DNA from: Pelagibacterales bacterium SAG-MED05
Lineage (GTDB): Bacteria > Pseudomonadota > Alphaproteobacteria > Pelagibacterales > Pelagibacteraceae
DNA: 64,000 nucleotides
Assembly (NCBI GenBank): GCA_014654415.1
Contig: JACWDC010000001.1
Coordinates: 79,808 to 143,807 of the forward strand
Reading direction: 5' to 3'
Shown here: piece by piece, positions 41,329 to 50,632 of the stretch
How the letters are laid out: every line of letters begins with the position of its first letter
Numbering within the stretch: the stretch's first letter is position 1
The notes under the pieces: model-generated
Told to the model about the DNA's origin: nothing
What the model saw: the letters and a program-made list of their open reading frames with translations, nothing else
Databases searched by the model: none
Program-made: the position numbers and the translations under genes

Positions 41329-41794
41329 TTTTTTTAATTAAATAGAAAAATTTATTTTCTAGTTTTTGCATTTTAAAATTTTGTGTATTTGATTTATGAT
41401 CGTATCCTAATAAATGTAATAAACCATGTATCCAAAGTTTATTTAATTCTTCTTTGAATTTAACCTTTTGATCTTTATTCCGTACCTGGCTTAAATTTAT
41501 AATAATATCCCCTAAATAAACCTCTTTTTCTTTTCGTATTTTATTATTCAGCTGATTTTTTTCATAAAAGGGAAATGATAATACGTCAGTAGATTTATTT
41601 TTTTTTCTAAATTTCTTATTTAAATTCTTTATCTCTTTATCTCCAGATAGAAGCAAGGAACATATCAAAGTATTTTTTTTATACAGTTTGTTTTTTTTGT
41701 TAAGTAATTTTACTTTTCTATCAATAAAACTATTTGGATCTTTAAGATATTTTTTCCAACTAATGTTGTTTAAAATTACATTAATTTTTATCAT
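41309..41794 (-). CDS. ybeY: Endoribonuclease YbeY (16S rRNA maturation)
   Basis: YbeY is a zinc-dependent endoribonuclease for 16S 3'-end maturation and ribosome quality control. The 161-residue protein has the signature HGLLHLLGYDHKS (HGxLHLxGYDH) and the STDVLSFPF segment. It sits in the phoH-ybeY-lnt block, overlapping both neighbours (14 bases with phoH, 20 with lnt). Confidence 0.94.
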   Translation of the reverse strand: MIKINVILNNISWKKYLKDPNSFIDRKVKLLNKKNKLYKKNTLICSLLLSGDKEIKNLNKKFRKKNKSTDVLSFPFYEKNQLNNKIRKEKEVYLGDIIINLSQVRNKDQKVKFKEELNKLWIHGLLHLLGYDHKSNTQNFKMQKLENKFFYLIKKNAQSNS

Positions 41795-42785
41795 CAGTGC
41801 TTTTCTTTTGATAAGCCCGAATAATTTTTGAGACTAACGGATGTCTTACAACGTCAGTATGATCAAATTCTATAATTTTAATCTCTTTTAACTCTTTTAG
41901 AATGTCTTTTGATTTTATAAGACCAGATTGTGCTTTGTTAACTAAATCTATTTGAGACGGATCTCCATTAACAACTAGTTTAGAATTTTCCCCAATTCTA
42001 GTTAGAAACATTTTAATTTGAGTTTCTGTTGCATTTTGAGCTTCATCTAATATTGCAAAACAATTTTTCAAAGTTCTTCCTCTCATAAATGCAAGAGGAG
42101 CAATTTCAATTTCTCCAGTTTCAATTCTCTTGTCTATTTTATTTGCCCCAAATAATTCGTACAATGCATCATAAAGTGGCCTAAGATATGGATCAACTTT
42201 CTCTTTCATATCTCCTGGTAAAAAACCTAATTTTTCTCCCGCTTCAACAGCGGGTCTTGATAAAATTACTCTCTCAATCTTTTTTTCCATTAATAAAGTG
42301 ACCGCAACAGAAACTGCTAAAAAACTTTTTCCTGTTCCAGCAGGTCCAAGTGACATCACAATATCATTTTCTTTAAGGGCTTTTATATAATCAGACTGAT
42401 TTTCAGATCTTGCTATAACTGATTTTCGTGGAGTTTTAATTAATTGTTTAAATGTCTTTACATTTGACTCTTCAGGTTTCATATCTTTTTTAACTGATAA
42501 CATTATATCGCTTTTTTCAATAAAATTAGTCAAAAGATATTTGCTGATTAAAAATTTAATTGCCTCAGAAAAATCTTTTAAATTAGCCTTTTTTCCTTTG
42601 CAAGTAATGGAGTTTCCTCTAAAAAAAATAACCGTATCAGTTAGTTTTTCTAATTCTTTTAAATTCTGGTCAAACTGGCCAACAATCGACATAAGCATTG
42701 TATTGTTCGTTACCTGAATATTAATTGTTTCTGAGTCTATTTTTCTTATAATTAAGTTTTGATCTAATTTACTTATTTCTGACAT
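41781..42785 (-). CDS. phoH: PhoH-like ATPase (YbeZ)
   Basis: A cytoplasmic P-loop ATPase of the PhoH/YbeZ group, associated with YbeY in rRNA processing. The 334-residue protein has Walker A GPAGTGKSFLAVS, LSRPAVEAGEKLGFLPGDMKEKVDPYLRP, the DExx motif FAILDEAQNAT and the VNGDPSQIDL segment. It overlaps ybeY by 14 bases and follows miaB by 5. Confidence 0.93.
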   Translation of the reverse strand: MSEISKLDQNLIIRKIDSETINIQVTNNTMLMSIVGQFDQNLKELEKLTDTVIFFRGNSITCKGKKANLKDFSEAIKFLISKYLLTNFIEKSDIMLSVKKDMKPEESNVKTFKQLIKTPRKSVIARSENQSDYIKALKENDIVMSLGPAGTGKSFLAVSVAVTLLMEKKIERVILSRPAVEAGEKLGFLPGDMKEKVDPYLRPLYDALYELFGANKIDKRIETGEIEIAPLAFMRGRTLKNCFAILDEAQNATETQIKMFLTRIGENSKLVVNGDPSQIDLVNKAQSGLIKSKDILKELKEIKIIEFDHTDVVRHPLVSKIIRAYQKKSTDDKN

Positions 42786-42790
42786 AAATT

Positions 42791-44125
42791 TTATGCTGCG
42801 TATTCGTTTGGTTTAGATTCTAAAATAACTTTGCCAAATAAAGTATTTTGATTGCAGCTGTCAATTTTTACGTTTCTAATTTTACCAGCCAAATTTTCAT
42901 TGCTATTAACAATAACTGAATTGAAATATTCATCTCTACCAAAATATTTATCTGTGCTTCTAGCGTTATTTTCAAATAATACATTAGTGATTGAATTGAC
43001 AAGTTTATTTCTATATTTTTTTTTTATTTCGTCAGCAACTCTTTGAAAAATAGTCAATCTTTCTTTTGCAATTTTTTCGTCTATCTTTTTTAAATTTGCA
43101 GCTGGTGTTCCAGGTCTTGCACTAAATATAAATGAATAGGAATTAATAAAATCTACTTGTTTCATTAATGATACAGTTTTTTCAAAATCATCATTAGTTT
43201 CACCAGGATAAGCAATAATAAAATCACTAGAAAATTTTATAGACGATTTCTTTTCCTTAAGTTTATCAATGATTTCTAAATATTCCTCTATTGTGTGATT
43301 TCTATTCATATTGTGTAAAATTTTTGTTGATCCGCTCTGAACAGGTAAATGTAAAAGTGGCATCAATTTCTTACACTCACCGTGTGCTTCTATTAAATCA
43401 TCCGTAAAATCTTTTGGATGAGAAGTGGTATATCTTATTCGTTCTAAATTTTTAATTTCGCTAAGTGAATATAGTAAATCTGAAAGTCTTTTATTTTTAA
43501 AGTTATAAGCGTTTACATTTTGTCCTAACAAAATAATTTCTTGTGATCCATTATCAACAAGTTGTTTTGCTTCAGATATAATCTCTGGATAGGATCTAGA
43601 ATATTCTGGTCCTCTAGTATAGGGAACAACACAAAATTTACAAAATTTATCACATCCTTCTTGAATTGTTAAAAAAGATGAAATTTTACTATTAGAATTT
43701 TTAACTAAATTAAGCTGGTCAAATTTTTCTATAACTTCAAATTCAGTTGAATTAATTTTAGTATTTTTGTTTTCTATATCTAGAATTATTTTATTTATTT
43801 GATGATAAGATTGTGGACCGACTACTGCATCAATGTATTTTTCTTTTTTTAACAATACTTCGCCTTCTGCTTGGGCTACACAACCAACAATTAGTACAAT
43901 TGGTTTTTTCTTATATCTAAACTCTTTCTTGACTCTGCCTACTTCATGATAAACTTTATCTGTGGCTTTTTCTCTTATATGACAAGTATTAAGTACATAA
44001 CAATCTGAATCTTTAATATTTATAGTCAAAGTATAATTAATCTTTTTTGTTAAATCTAAAATACGATTACTATCGTATTCATTCATTTGACATCCTAATG
44101 TTTTGATAAATATTTTTTTTGACAA
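42791..44125 (-). CDS. miaB: tRNA-2-methylthio-N6-isopentenyladenosine synthase MiaB
   Basis: MiaB is a radical-SAM methylthiotransferase that converts i6A37 to ms2i6A37 in tRNA. The 444-residue protein has the N-terminal UPF0004 domain (KTLGCQMNEYDS, three cysteines for an auxiliary cluster) and the radical-SAM CxxxCxxC in EGCDKFCKFCVVPYTRG. A C-terminal TRAM domain follows. It lies between fur and phoH with single-digit spacing, the usual alphaproteobacterial order. Confidence 0.96.
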   Translation of the reverse strand: MSKKIFIKTLGCQMNEYDSNRILDLTKKINYTLTINIKDSDCYVLNTCHIREKATDKVYHEVGRVKKEFRYKKKPIVLIVGCVAQAEGEVLLKKEKYIDAVVGPQSYHQINKIILDIENKNTKINSTEFEVIEKFDQLNLVKNSNSKISSFLTIQEGCDKFCKFCVVPYTRGPEYSRSYPEIISEAKQLVDNGSQEIILLGQNVNAYNFKNKRLSDLLYSLSEIKNLERIRYTTSHPKDFTDDLIEAHGECKKLMPLLHLPVQSGSTKILHNMNRNHTIEEYLEIIDKLKEKKSSIKFSSDFIIAYPGETNDDFEKTVSLMKQVDFINSYSFIFSARPGTPAANLKKIDEKIAKERLTIFQRVADEIKKKYRNKLVNSITNVLFENNARSTDKYFGRDEYFNSVIVNSNENLAGKIRNVKIDSCNQNTLFGKVILESKPNEYAA

Positions 44126-44126
44126 T

Positions 44127-44552
44127 TTATTTTTTAATTTTTGAACCGTACAATTCTAATTTATGATCTACAAGTTTATAACCAAGTTTTTTTGCCACTT
44201 CAGTTTGTAATTTTTCTATATCTTTATCTACAAATTCTACTACCTCACCACTATTAATATCAATTAAATGGTCATGATGTTCCTCGGGGGCCTGTTCGTA
44301 TCTTGCTTTCCCACTTTTAAAATCATGTTTCTCAACAATACCAAACTCTTCAAATAATTTTACCGTTCTATAAACTGTTGCAATACTAATCTTATTATCT
44401 ACCTCACTAACCCTTTTGTGTAATTCATCTACATCAGGATGGTCTTTTGCACCATATTTTTCTTTAGAGTCAGACATAACTTGGGCTATAATTTTTCTCT
44501 GGTCAGTAAGCCTAACGCCTTTTGATTTACATTTTTCTTCTATAGAATTCAT
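44127..44552 (-). CDS. fur: Fur/Mur-type metal regulator
   Basis: A 141-residue Fur-family repressor for iron or manganese homeostasis. It has the winged helix (GVRLTDQRKIIAQVM, ISIATVYRTVKLFEEFGIVEKH) and the metal segment EEHHDHLIDINSGEVVEF. The position where E. coli Fur has a CxxC zinc pair here reads DINSG, so the structural zinc cysteines are absent, as in alphaproteobacterial Fur/Mur proteins. Its place next to miaB supports the alphaproteobacterial Fur/Mur orthologue. It is distinct from irr at 26.7 kb. The rimI gene often found between tsaB and fur is missing. Confidence 0.85.
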   Translation of the reverse strand: MNSIEEKCKSKGVRLTDQRKIIAQVMSDSKEKYGAKDHPDVDELHKRVSEVDNKISIATVYRTVKLFEEFGIVEKHDFKSGKARYEQAPEEHHDHLIDINSGEVVEFVDKDIEKLQTEVAKKLGYKLVDHKLELYGSKIKK

Positions 44553-44564
44553 ATTTTTATTAAT

Positions 44565-44948
44565 CTAACTTAAATATAATGGTTTTATCAATTTTTTTTC
44601 TATTAAATTTTTATTTATTAAAACTTCAATATTTTCAAGGTTAAATTGAGGTAAATCCGAATTTTTAAATCCAAATAGCTTTACACTATTTGATATTTTA
44701 ATTCCTTTTGCAATTGATAAGGCTGCTCTAATTGTTGAAAAACTGCCTGGACCATTATTAATAAGAATTGAAAAATTTTCATTAATATTTGCTTTGTGCT
44801 TATTCGTTAAATTTAATATGGTTGAAACTAGTATTTCATTATTTTTAATTTTAGTTTGAAAATGATGAATAAAAAAATTATTATTTATTTTTAAACCAAC
44901 TTTGTCATTTTTGCCAGTGCAATTTATTATTAAAAAATCTTTAATCAT
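44565..44948 (-). CDS. tsaB: TsaB, minimal form (t6A biosynthesis)
   Basis: TsaB pairs with TsaD and TsaE in t6A synthesis. This 127-residue protein matches the TsaB start (FLIINCTGKNDKVGL for the usual ILALDTS-type strand) and the dimer-forming motif GPGSFSTIRAALSIAKGI. It ends KPLYLS, like the PxYLR end of full TsaB. Typical TsaB has about 220 residues, so the middle/C-terminal domain of around 90 residues has been removed while both ends were kept. Its start region overlaps the oppositely oriented deacetylase gene. Confidence 0.75.
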   Translation of the reverse strand: MIKDFLIINCTGKNDKVGLKINNNFFIHHFQTKIKNNEILVSTILNLTNKHKANINENFSILINNGPGSFSTIRAALSIAKGIKISNSVKLFGFKNSDLPQFNLENIEVLINKNLIEKKLIKPLYLS

Positions 44949-45972
44949 CTTTATATATATAATTTTTTTATTTCCTCAAAACAAATCATATTCAACTTTA
45001 TCCGCAAAAACTTTTAATGATTATGGTTTAATATCAATAATGTATCATAGATTTAATGAAAGCAAATATCCGTCCACAAATATACAATTAGAAGTATTTA
45101 AAGAACAGCTCAAAATAATTGAAAATGAAAACATCCAATTTGTTAACCCAAAAAATTTTAAGGAAAACCTTTATCAAAATAAAAATAAAAGAAAAATATT
45201 ACTAACAATAGATGATGGCCTATTATCATTTTATGAAAATGCTTGGCCAATTTTAAAAAAAAAAAAAATACCTTTTATTTTGTTCGTAAATACCAGAGAA
45301 GTTGGTTCTTTCAATTATATGAATTGGGATCAAATTCTTGAATTACATAAAACTGATCATGTGGAAATTGGAAATCATAGTCACTCACATGAGTACCTCG
45401 TTGATGAAAGTCCAGAAATAATTAAAAATGATATTTTAAAATCAATTGACATTTTTAATGAAAAGCTTGGAAGAAATTCAAATTTCTTTTCCTATCCATT
45501 TGGTGAATTTAGTTTAGCGTTCAAAAAAATAATTAAAGAACTTGGCTTTGATTATGCATTTGGTCAACACTCAGGTGTAATTGATGAAACAAAAGATTTA
45601 TGGGAGCTACCAAGATTTCCAATAAATGAAAAATACGGCGAGTTGAATAGATTTAAAACTTTAATGAGAACACTGCCGTTCAAATATAAGAAGATTACAC
45701 CTGAAGATAAATATTTATTACAATCTAACAATCCACCAGATGTTAAAATTTTTTTTAAAGAAAATATAAGTAACCTAGAACAAATTACATGTTTTTCAAA
45801 TGAAGGCAACAAATGGAGAAATTCCAACATCTCTTTTATTGAAAAAAATGCTTTAGAAATAAAAATTAAAGAAAAATTTGTTGGTGAGCGAGGTAGGATA
45901 AATTGTTCTTTAAGAGAGATAGATGGTTTTTGGAGATGGCTTGGGGTTCAATTTGTTATTGCTGAAAAATAA
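44917..45972 (+). CDS. Secreted polysaccharide deacetylase (NodB type)
   Basis: The protein has a signal peptide (IIFIYIIFLFPQNKSYS) and the NodB-type deacetylase motifs LLTIDDGLLSF, HSHSHEYL and FFSYPFGEFS, which bind metal and place the catalytic Asp. It probably removes acetyl groups from an exported polysaccharide or peptidoglycan. No ATG is available at the right place; GTG at 44917 (351 residues) is preferred. TTG at 44902 or 44911 would add a few residues. All options overlap the start of tsaB on the other strand. Confidence 0.8.
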   Translation: MQFIIKKSLIIFIYIIFLFPQNKSYSTLSAKTFNDYGLISIMYHRFNESKYPSTNIQLEVFKEQLKIIENENIQFVNPKNFKENLYQNKNKRKILLTIDDGLLSFYENAWPILKKKKIPFILFVNTREVGSFNYMNWDQILELHKTDHVEIGNHSHSHEYLVDESPEIIKNDILKSIDIFNEKLGRNSNFFSYPFGEFSLAFKKIIKELGFDYAFGQHSGVIDETKDLWELPRFPINEKYGELNRFKTLMRTLPFKYKKITPEDKYLLQSNNPPDVKIFFKENISNLEQITCFSNEGNKWRNSNISFIEKNALEIKIKEKFVGERGRINCSLREIDGFWRWLGVQFVIAEK

Positions 45973-45975
45973 TTT

Positions 45976-47457
45976 TTATAAATTCAATTCTTGCCTTTGA
46001 ACTGAATGTTCTAATCTTACTGGTTCAAAGTCCATTAATCTATTTTGAACAATAATTTGTGCTAAAATCTTAATATACTCGCTTCCAGCTTGAGCATAAT
46101 TTCCCAGCGTTTTTGCTAGGTCTAAACCATTAATTTTTTTATTTTTATCTCGTAAATTTTTTCTTTTTTCTCTAAATTTTGCGTAACCTTTATGAGTATT
46201 TAAATTATTTTTATAAGCCTTAACAGAGGCTCTTAAAATCGGAAATCTTAAAATTTTATGATTTTTAGATTTATCTTTTAATAACGGTTCAATTCCTTGT
46301 CCGTTCCAAGTCCATTGACCAAATATAGCATTTCCCTCTAAAGCAAAACGAGATGTTCCCCAACCACTTTCTTTAGCCGCTTGCGCCAAAGCAATAGATG
46401 CAGGAATTATATCCATTCTCATTTTTAATTCTTCAATATTACTTTTTTTCACTTTATACTCTAAAAATTTTTGTCGTAACCATTGCTTCTCTTGATCTGT
46501 TGTAATTCTTTTTGATATAACATTTTTTAATTTAAGTCTGTCATCTAATATTTTTTCATTTTCAGCAACAATCAGTGGAAGAACAATTTTAATAAAAGTT
46601 TCTTTCTTTAACTGAACACTTTGAATTTCATCTAAATCTTTAGGAAATTGAGTAAAGTAAATTGGTTTTACTGTTTTTTTGTATCTTACTGTATTTAAAT
46701 CATACTCCACATCTTCAAATAAACTTAAAACTGTTTGTGTTTTTAAATTTAAATCAGGTAAAATAAGTTCAGCAACTTTTTCTTTTTTTTTAATCTTTGC
46801 TTTTGGTTTTTTAACTTTAACTTCTGGTTTTTTAACTTCTTTTTTAACTTTAACTTCTGGTTTTTTTATTTTTTCTTCTTTTAGAACTACTTGTTTTTCC
46901 TCAGATTTATCTAAATTATTAAACATAGTAACGCCAGAAACCACAATGGTAACAACTCCAGTAATTACAAAAAAAGCTACTACAACATGACCAGCTTTAC
47001 TTTTTATTTGCTTATCATAAATTCCATGAAATAGATTAGTAAGAGAACTTCCAACAAAATCATAAATTGTTTTTCCAGCTTTTGGCAAAACATTTAAAAA
47101 CCCAAGACCTGCATTACCCATTGATTTCCATAAATTTAAAAAAAATCTAGCAAAGTTTCTTGAGCTATCTTCTTTGAAATAAGTTACTTGCCTTGAAAAT
47201 TTAGAAGCTTTTCTTGAACTATCATCTTTAAAATTATCTATCTGTCTTGAAACTTTAGATAGTGGTTTGGTAAAATTTTCTTTAAAAAAATTTGTTTTAA
47301 AATCTTTTGGAATAACAATCTTATTTTTTTTTAAGATTAATTCTAATTGACCTGTTGTTAAATTTTTTCTTCTTTTTACGTACTCTTTGATTTCTTTTAC
47401 ATCATAGATTTGGGCCAGCTCTATTAGTTGATCTCTATAACTTAATTTTTTTTTCAT
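45976..47457 (-). CDS. Bax-like glucosaminidase-domain protein with membrane anchor
   Basis: A 493-residue envelope protein. Residues 1-150 are basic and contain two near-copies of the pattern SRQ-x3-FKxDSSR (about 78-106). A membrane helix follows near 158-176 (VVVAFFVITGVVTIVVSGV). A lysine-rich linker (about 190-225) repeats KKPEVKVKK. The C-terminal 200 residues hold the Bax/glucosaminidase domain, with SIALAQAAKESGWGTSRFALEGNAIFGQWTW and KAYKNNLNTHKGYAKFR. It probably cuts peptidoglycan glycan strands outside the cell. The linker codons form a 27-base perfect direct repeat. Confidence 0.8.
   Translation of the reverse strand: MKKKLSYRDQLIELAQIYDVKEIKEYVKRRKNLTTGQLELILKKNKIVIPKDFKTNFFKENFTKPLSKVSRQIDNFKDDSSRKASKFSRQVTYFKEDSSRNFARFFLNLWKSMGNAGLGFLNVLPKAGKTIYDFVGSSLTNLFHGIYDKQIKSKAGHVVVAFFVITGVVTIVVSGVTMFNNLDKSEEKQVVLKEEKIKKPEVKVKKEVKKPEVKVKKPKAKIKKKEKVAELILPDLNLKTQTVLSLFEDVEYDLNTVRYKKTVKPIYFTQFPKDLDEIQSVQLKKETFIKIVLPLIVAENEKILDDRLKLKNVISKRITTDQEKQWLRQKFLEYKVKKSNIEELKMRMDIIPASIALAQAAKESGWGTSRFALEGNAIFGQWTWNGQGIEPLLKDKSKNHKILRFPILRASVKAYKNNLNTHKGYAKFREKRKNLRDKNKKINGLDLAKTLGNYAQAGSEYIKILAQIIVQNRLMDFEPVRLEHSVQRQELNL
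46807..46866. repeat. 27-base perfect direct repeat in the Bax-like gene linker
   Basis: The 27 bases at 46807-46833 recur exactly at 46840-46866, a period of 33 bases (11 codons), encoding the KPEVKVKK repeats of the spacer between the membrane helix and the hydrolase domain. Such a repeat can change length by slippage, so linker length may vary among strains. Confidence 0.8.
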
Positions 47458-47458
47458 C

Positions 47459-48010
47459 TTAATTGGCCTCTACTGAATTTACTTCTTTGACGTAATGTTT
47501 TAAAAGATTCTGCACGCCTTGTTTTAAGGTCATTAAGGAACTAGGGCAACCAGAACAACTTCCTTGAAGCTCAACTTTAACTACTCCTTTTTCAAAAGAT
47601 TTGAACTTTATATCTCCTCCATCTCTTGCTACAGCGGGACGAATTTTAGTGTCTAATACATCCATTATTTTTTTGACTGTTTCATCTTTAGTCTCTTCAC
47701 TACTTATATTTTTTAATTTATCTTTTGTTAAGATGGGGTCTTTGTTGCTCTCAAAATAGTGATTCAAATGTGAAATAACCATTGGTTTTAAGTCATTCCA
47801 AGAAACGTCCTTTGTTTTTTTTACTGATAAAAAATTCTTTGAAAGTAAAACTAATTCTACGCCTTTAAAATTCAGCAATTCTCTTATGAAAGGATTTTCT
47901 ATTTTTTTAACATCGGTTTTTTGAAATTCTTCTGTTCCAATCGTTGAAATAACATTCTCTGACAAGAACTTTAAAGACTCTGGATTTGGTGTTACTTCTG
48001 TTTGGATCAT
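47459..48010 (-). CDS. NfuA-like iron-sulfur cluster carrier
   Basis: An iron-sulfur scaffold/carrier that hands clusters to client enzymes. The 183-residue protein has the Nfu_N domain (TPNPESLKFLSENVI at the start) and a C-terminal NifU domain with the cluster-binding CxxC in LQGSCSGCPSSLMTLKQGVQNLL and RPAVARDGGDIKF. Clients in this window include Nth and MiaB. Its start codon is just before the trpS stop, on the same strand. Confidence 0.93.
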   Translation of the reverse strand: MIQTEVTPNPESLKFLSENVISTIGTEEFQKTDVKKIENPFIRELLNFKGVELVLLSKNFLSVKKTKDVSWNDLKPMVISHLNHYFESNKDPILTKDKLKNISSEETKDETVKKIMDVLDTKIRPAVARDGGDIKFKSFEKGVVKVELQGSCSGCPSSLMTLKQGVQNLLKHYVKEVNSVEAN

Positions 48011-48022
48011 GACAATTTTATA

Positions 48023-49027
48023 TTATATCAAACCTACTTTTTCACGTATATTCTTCAAGTTTTCCTCAGCTCTAATCCTTGCTTTTTCAGTGCCTTTTTT
48101 TAATATTTCTAGCAAATACGCCTTGTCATTCATTAATTTACCAATTTTCTTTCCTACAGGACATATTTCACTAACTAAAAGATCGGCAAGTTTGTTTTTA
48201 ACAAAAGAATATTCTTTTCCTGACATTTCTTTTAAAACTTTTTCTATATTAATTTTAGACACGTCTGCATATATATTCAAGAGATTAAATGCTTCGGGTT
48301 TCTTTTCTAAAGATTTTAAATTATCAGGAATTACCTCTGAGTCGGATTTTGCTTTTTTAATTTTTTTTATAATTTCGTCTGGACTATCTTTAAGATTAAT
48401 TCTTGAATAATCTGACTCTTCAGACTTGCTCATTTTTTTTGTTCCATCCCTCAAACTCATAACTCTTGAAATATTTTTAAGTATGAGAGGTTCAGGTAAA
48501 GGAAAAAAATCTTGGCAATTAAAATCTTTATTAAATTTTTGAGCTATATCTCTTGATAATTCTAAATGTTGTTTTTGATCAGCTCCAACTGGAACATGGG
48601 TAGCTTTGTATAATAAAATATCAGCAGCCATCAAATTTGGATAAATATAAAGACCTACACTTGCTTTTTCTTTATCTGATCCAGCTTTATCTTTAAATTG
48701 AGTCATTCTATTTAACCAGCCTATTCTTGATACACAATTAAAAATCCAGGCTAGTTCCGAATGACAAGAAACCGAGGATTGATTAAATATTATGCTTTTG
48801 TTTGGATCAAGTCCTGTTGCTATAAAACTTGCTGTAGTCTCTAAAATATTATTCTTTAATTCATTTGGATTTTGAAAAACAGTTATCGCATGTAAATCAA
48901 CAACACAATAAATGCACTCCATTTCTTTTTGCAATGATACAAAATTTTTTAAAGCTCCCAAATAATTTCCTAGATGTAAGTTTCCGCTAGGTTGAACGCC
49001 AGAAAATACTAATTTTTTAACACTCAT
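48023..49027 (-). CDS. trpS: Tryptophanyl-tRNA synthetase
   Basis: A class I aminoacyl-tRNA synthetase that charges tRNA-Trp. The 334-residue protein has the HIGH-type motif [10 protein letters not shown], the tryptophan site region ([31 protein letters not shown]) and the KMSKS loop in KKMSKSEES. It starts directly after murJ and precedes nfu. Confidence 0.97.
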   Translation of the reverse strand: MSVKKLVFSGVQPSGNLHLGNYLGALKNFVSLQKEMECIYCVVDLHAITVFQNPNELKNNILETTASFIATGLDPNKSIIFNQSSVSCHSELAWIFNCVSRIGWLNRMTQFKDKAGSDKEKASVGLYIYPNLMAADILLYKATHVPVGADQKQHLELSRDIAQKFNKDFNCQDFFPLPEPLILKNISRVMSLRDGTKKMSKSEESDYSRINLKDSPDEIIKKIKKAKSDSEVIPDNLKSLEKKPEAFNLLNIYADVSKINIEKVLKEMSGKEYSFVKNKLADLLVSEICPVGKKIGKLMNDKAYLLEILKKGTEKARIRAEENLKNIREKVGLI

Positions 49028-49028
49028 T

Positions 49029-50556
49029 TTAATTTATTCTAAAATTTCTTATTTTTAATACTCCAGTTAAATAACACGATATCAAATAAACACTAGCAAC
49101 AAAACCTACAATTATAAGTAAATAAATTGATTTATATTTATAAGTATAGTCTAAATAATCTGAATAATAATCTAAAGCGAACATCAAAAGCAAAGACATC
49201 AAAATCGTACTTAAAGTTATTTTTAAAATATTTTTTGGTAAGTAATTTTTCAGTAATAAAAAGTTCTTATTGTTAAGCAAATAAATGTAAATCATCACAC
49301 CAGCCCATGTAGAAATTGAAGTGGCAATAGGAATTATAATAAAACCAATTTTGTTAAAGAAAGTAATACTTATTAAAATGTTTAATAAAACAATAAAGGT
49401 AGAAATATAAAATGGTATCTTTGTATTATTTCTAGCAAAAAAGAAGTTTGATAAAATTTTGATAAGGGCAAAAGCAGGAATTCCATAACCAAAATATTTC
49501 AAAGCAGAAGAAGTCATATTTACATTTTCAATAGTAAATGAACCATATCCAAATAATGCATTTACAATTTCTTTTGAAGCTAAGATTAATCCTAAACTTG
49601 CTGGTATTGATAATAAAAGTGATAGCTCTATAGATCTACTTTGGATATTGGAAATCTTTGAAATATTTTTTTGTTTAAAAGCTTTTGATAAAACTGGCAA
49701 AGAAACAGTTCCTATAGCTATACCTGCTATAGCTAAATTAATCTGATAAATACGATCTGCATAATATAGATATGATACTGCACTAGCTTGAAAAGAAGCT
49801 ATAATTGTACCAACTAAAATATTTACCTGTGTAACTCCAGAAGAAAGAACGCTCGGTAAAAGTTTTTTAAAAAAAAACTTTACTTTATTACTTAATTTAG
49901 TTTTAAATTCAATAGACGGTTTGTAATATTTTTTTGTAAAAAACATTAAAAATAACAATTGAATTATCCCAGCTAAAGTAACTCCATATGATAGTTGTTT
50001 TGCAAAATTTAAATTAAAAAAATATGAAATTATCAAAATTAATATCAAAACAATATTTAATATTATTGGAGCTGCTGCGGCTGCGGCAAATCTATTATTA
50101 GAATTTAAAATTCCTGAAAAAAAGGATGAAACACTTACAAATAACAAAAAAGGAAATGTTATTCTTGTAAATTCCACAGCAAGATTAAATTTTTCACTGT
50201 CATCCAAAAACCCTGGTGCAATTAAATAAACCAAATAAGGAGTGAATATTTCAACTAAAAGAACTATAAAAAAAATGATAAGAATTAATATGCTTAAAGT
50301 TTCATCAGCAAATTTTTTTCCTTTCTTTTGATTTTTAGTTTTTTTCAGATACATAGCTTGGTATAAAAGCAGCATTGAATGTCCCCTCTGCAAATAAACG
50401 TCTAAATGTATTAGGAAGTCTAAAGGCGACAAAAAATGCATCAGCATAAATTGATGCTCCTAAAAATATTGCAATTAATATATCTCTGAGATAGCCTAAA
50501 ACTCTACTTAATAAGGTAAAAAAACTGAAAACATACGTTGACGATAACAAGTTCAT
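49029..50556 (-). pseudogene. murJ: Lipid II flippase MurJ, frameshifted in a poly-A tract
   Basis: MurJ flips lipid II across the inner membrane and is essential for peptidoglycan. The reading frame is split. Residues 1-73 (LSRVLGYLRDILIAIFLGAS, FRLPNTFRRLFAEGTFNAAFIP) end at SYVSEKN. The rest continues in the +1 frame from TKNQKKGKKFADETLSIL through 12 or so membrane helices to the end. The break is in a run of seven A residues on the minus strand (50339-50345). Removing one A gives a normal 508-residue MurJ. No other damage is seen. The gene is divergent from maeB. Confidence 0.88.
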
Positions 50557-50632
50557 ATAAATTCTAAATTAGGCCACAAATAATAAATAAAAAATGCAAT
50601 AATATTAGTTATATTACATGCTCATAATTTAA

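Noticed and set aside
44565..44948. TsaB broken by a frameshift
   Set aside because: Unlike murJ, rdgB and dapB, the C-terminal PLYLS is reached in frame and no second half is found in another frame, so an internal deletion is more likely.
48009..48410. 133-codon open frame antisense to trpS
   Set aside because: Lies opposite the trpS C-terminal half and KMSKS region; hydrophobic translation reflects the AT-rich complement only.
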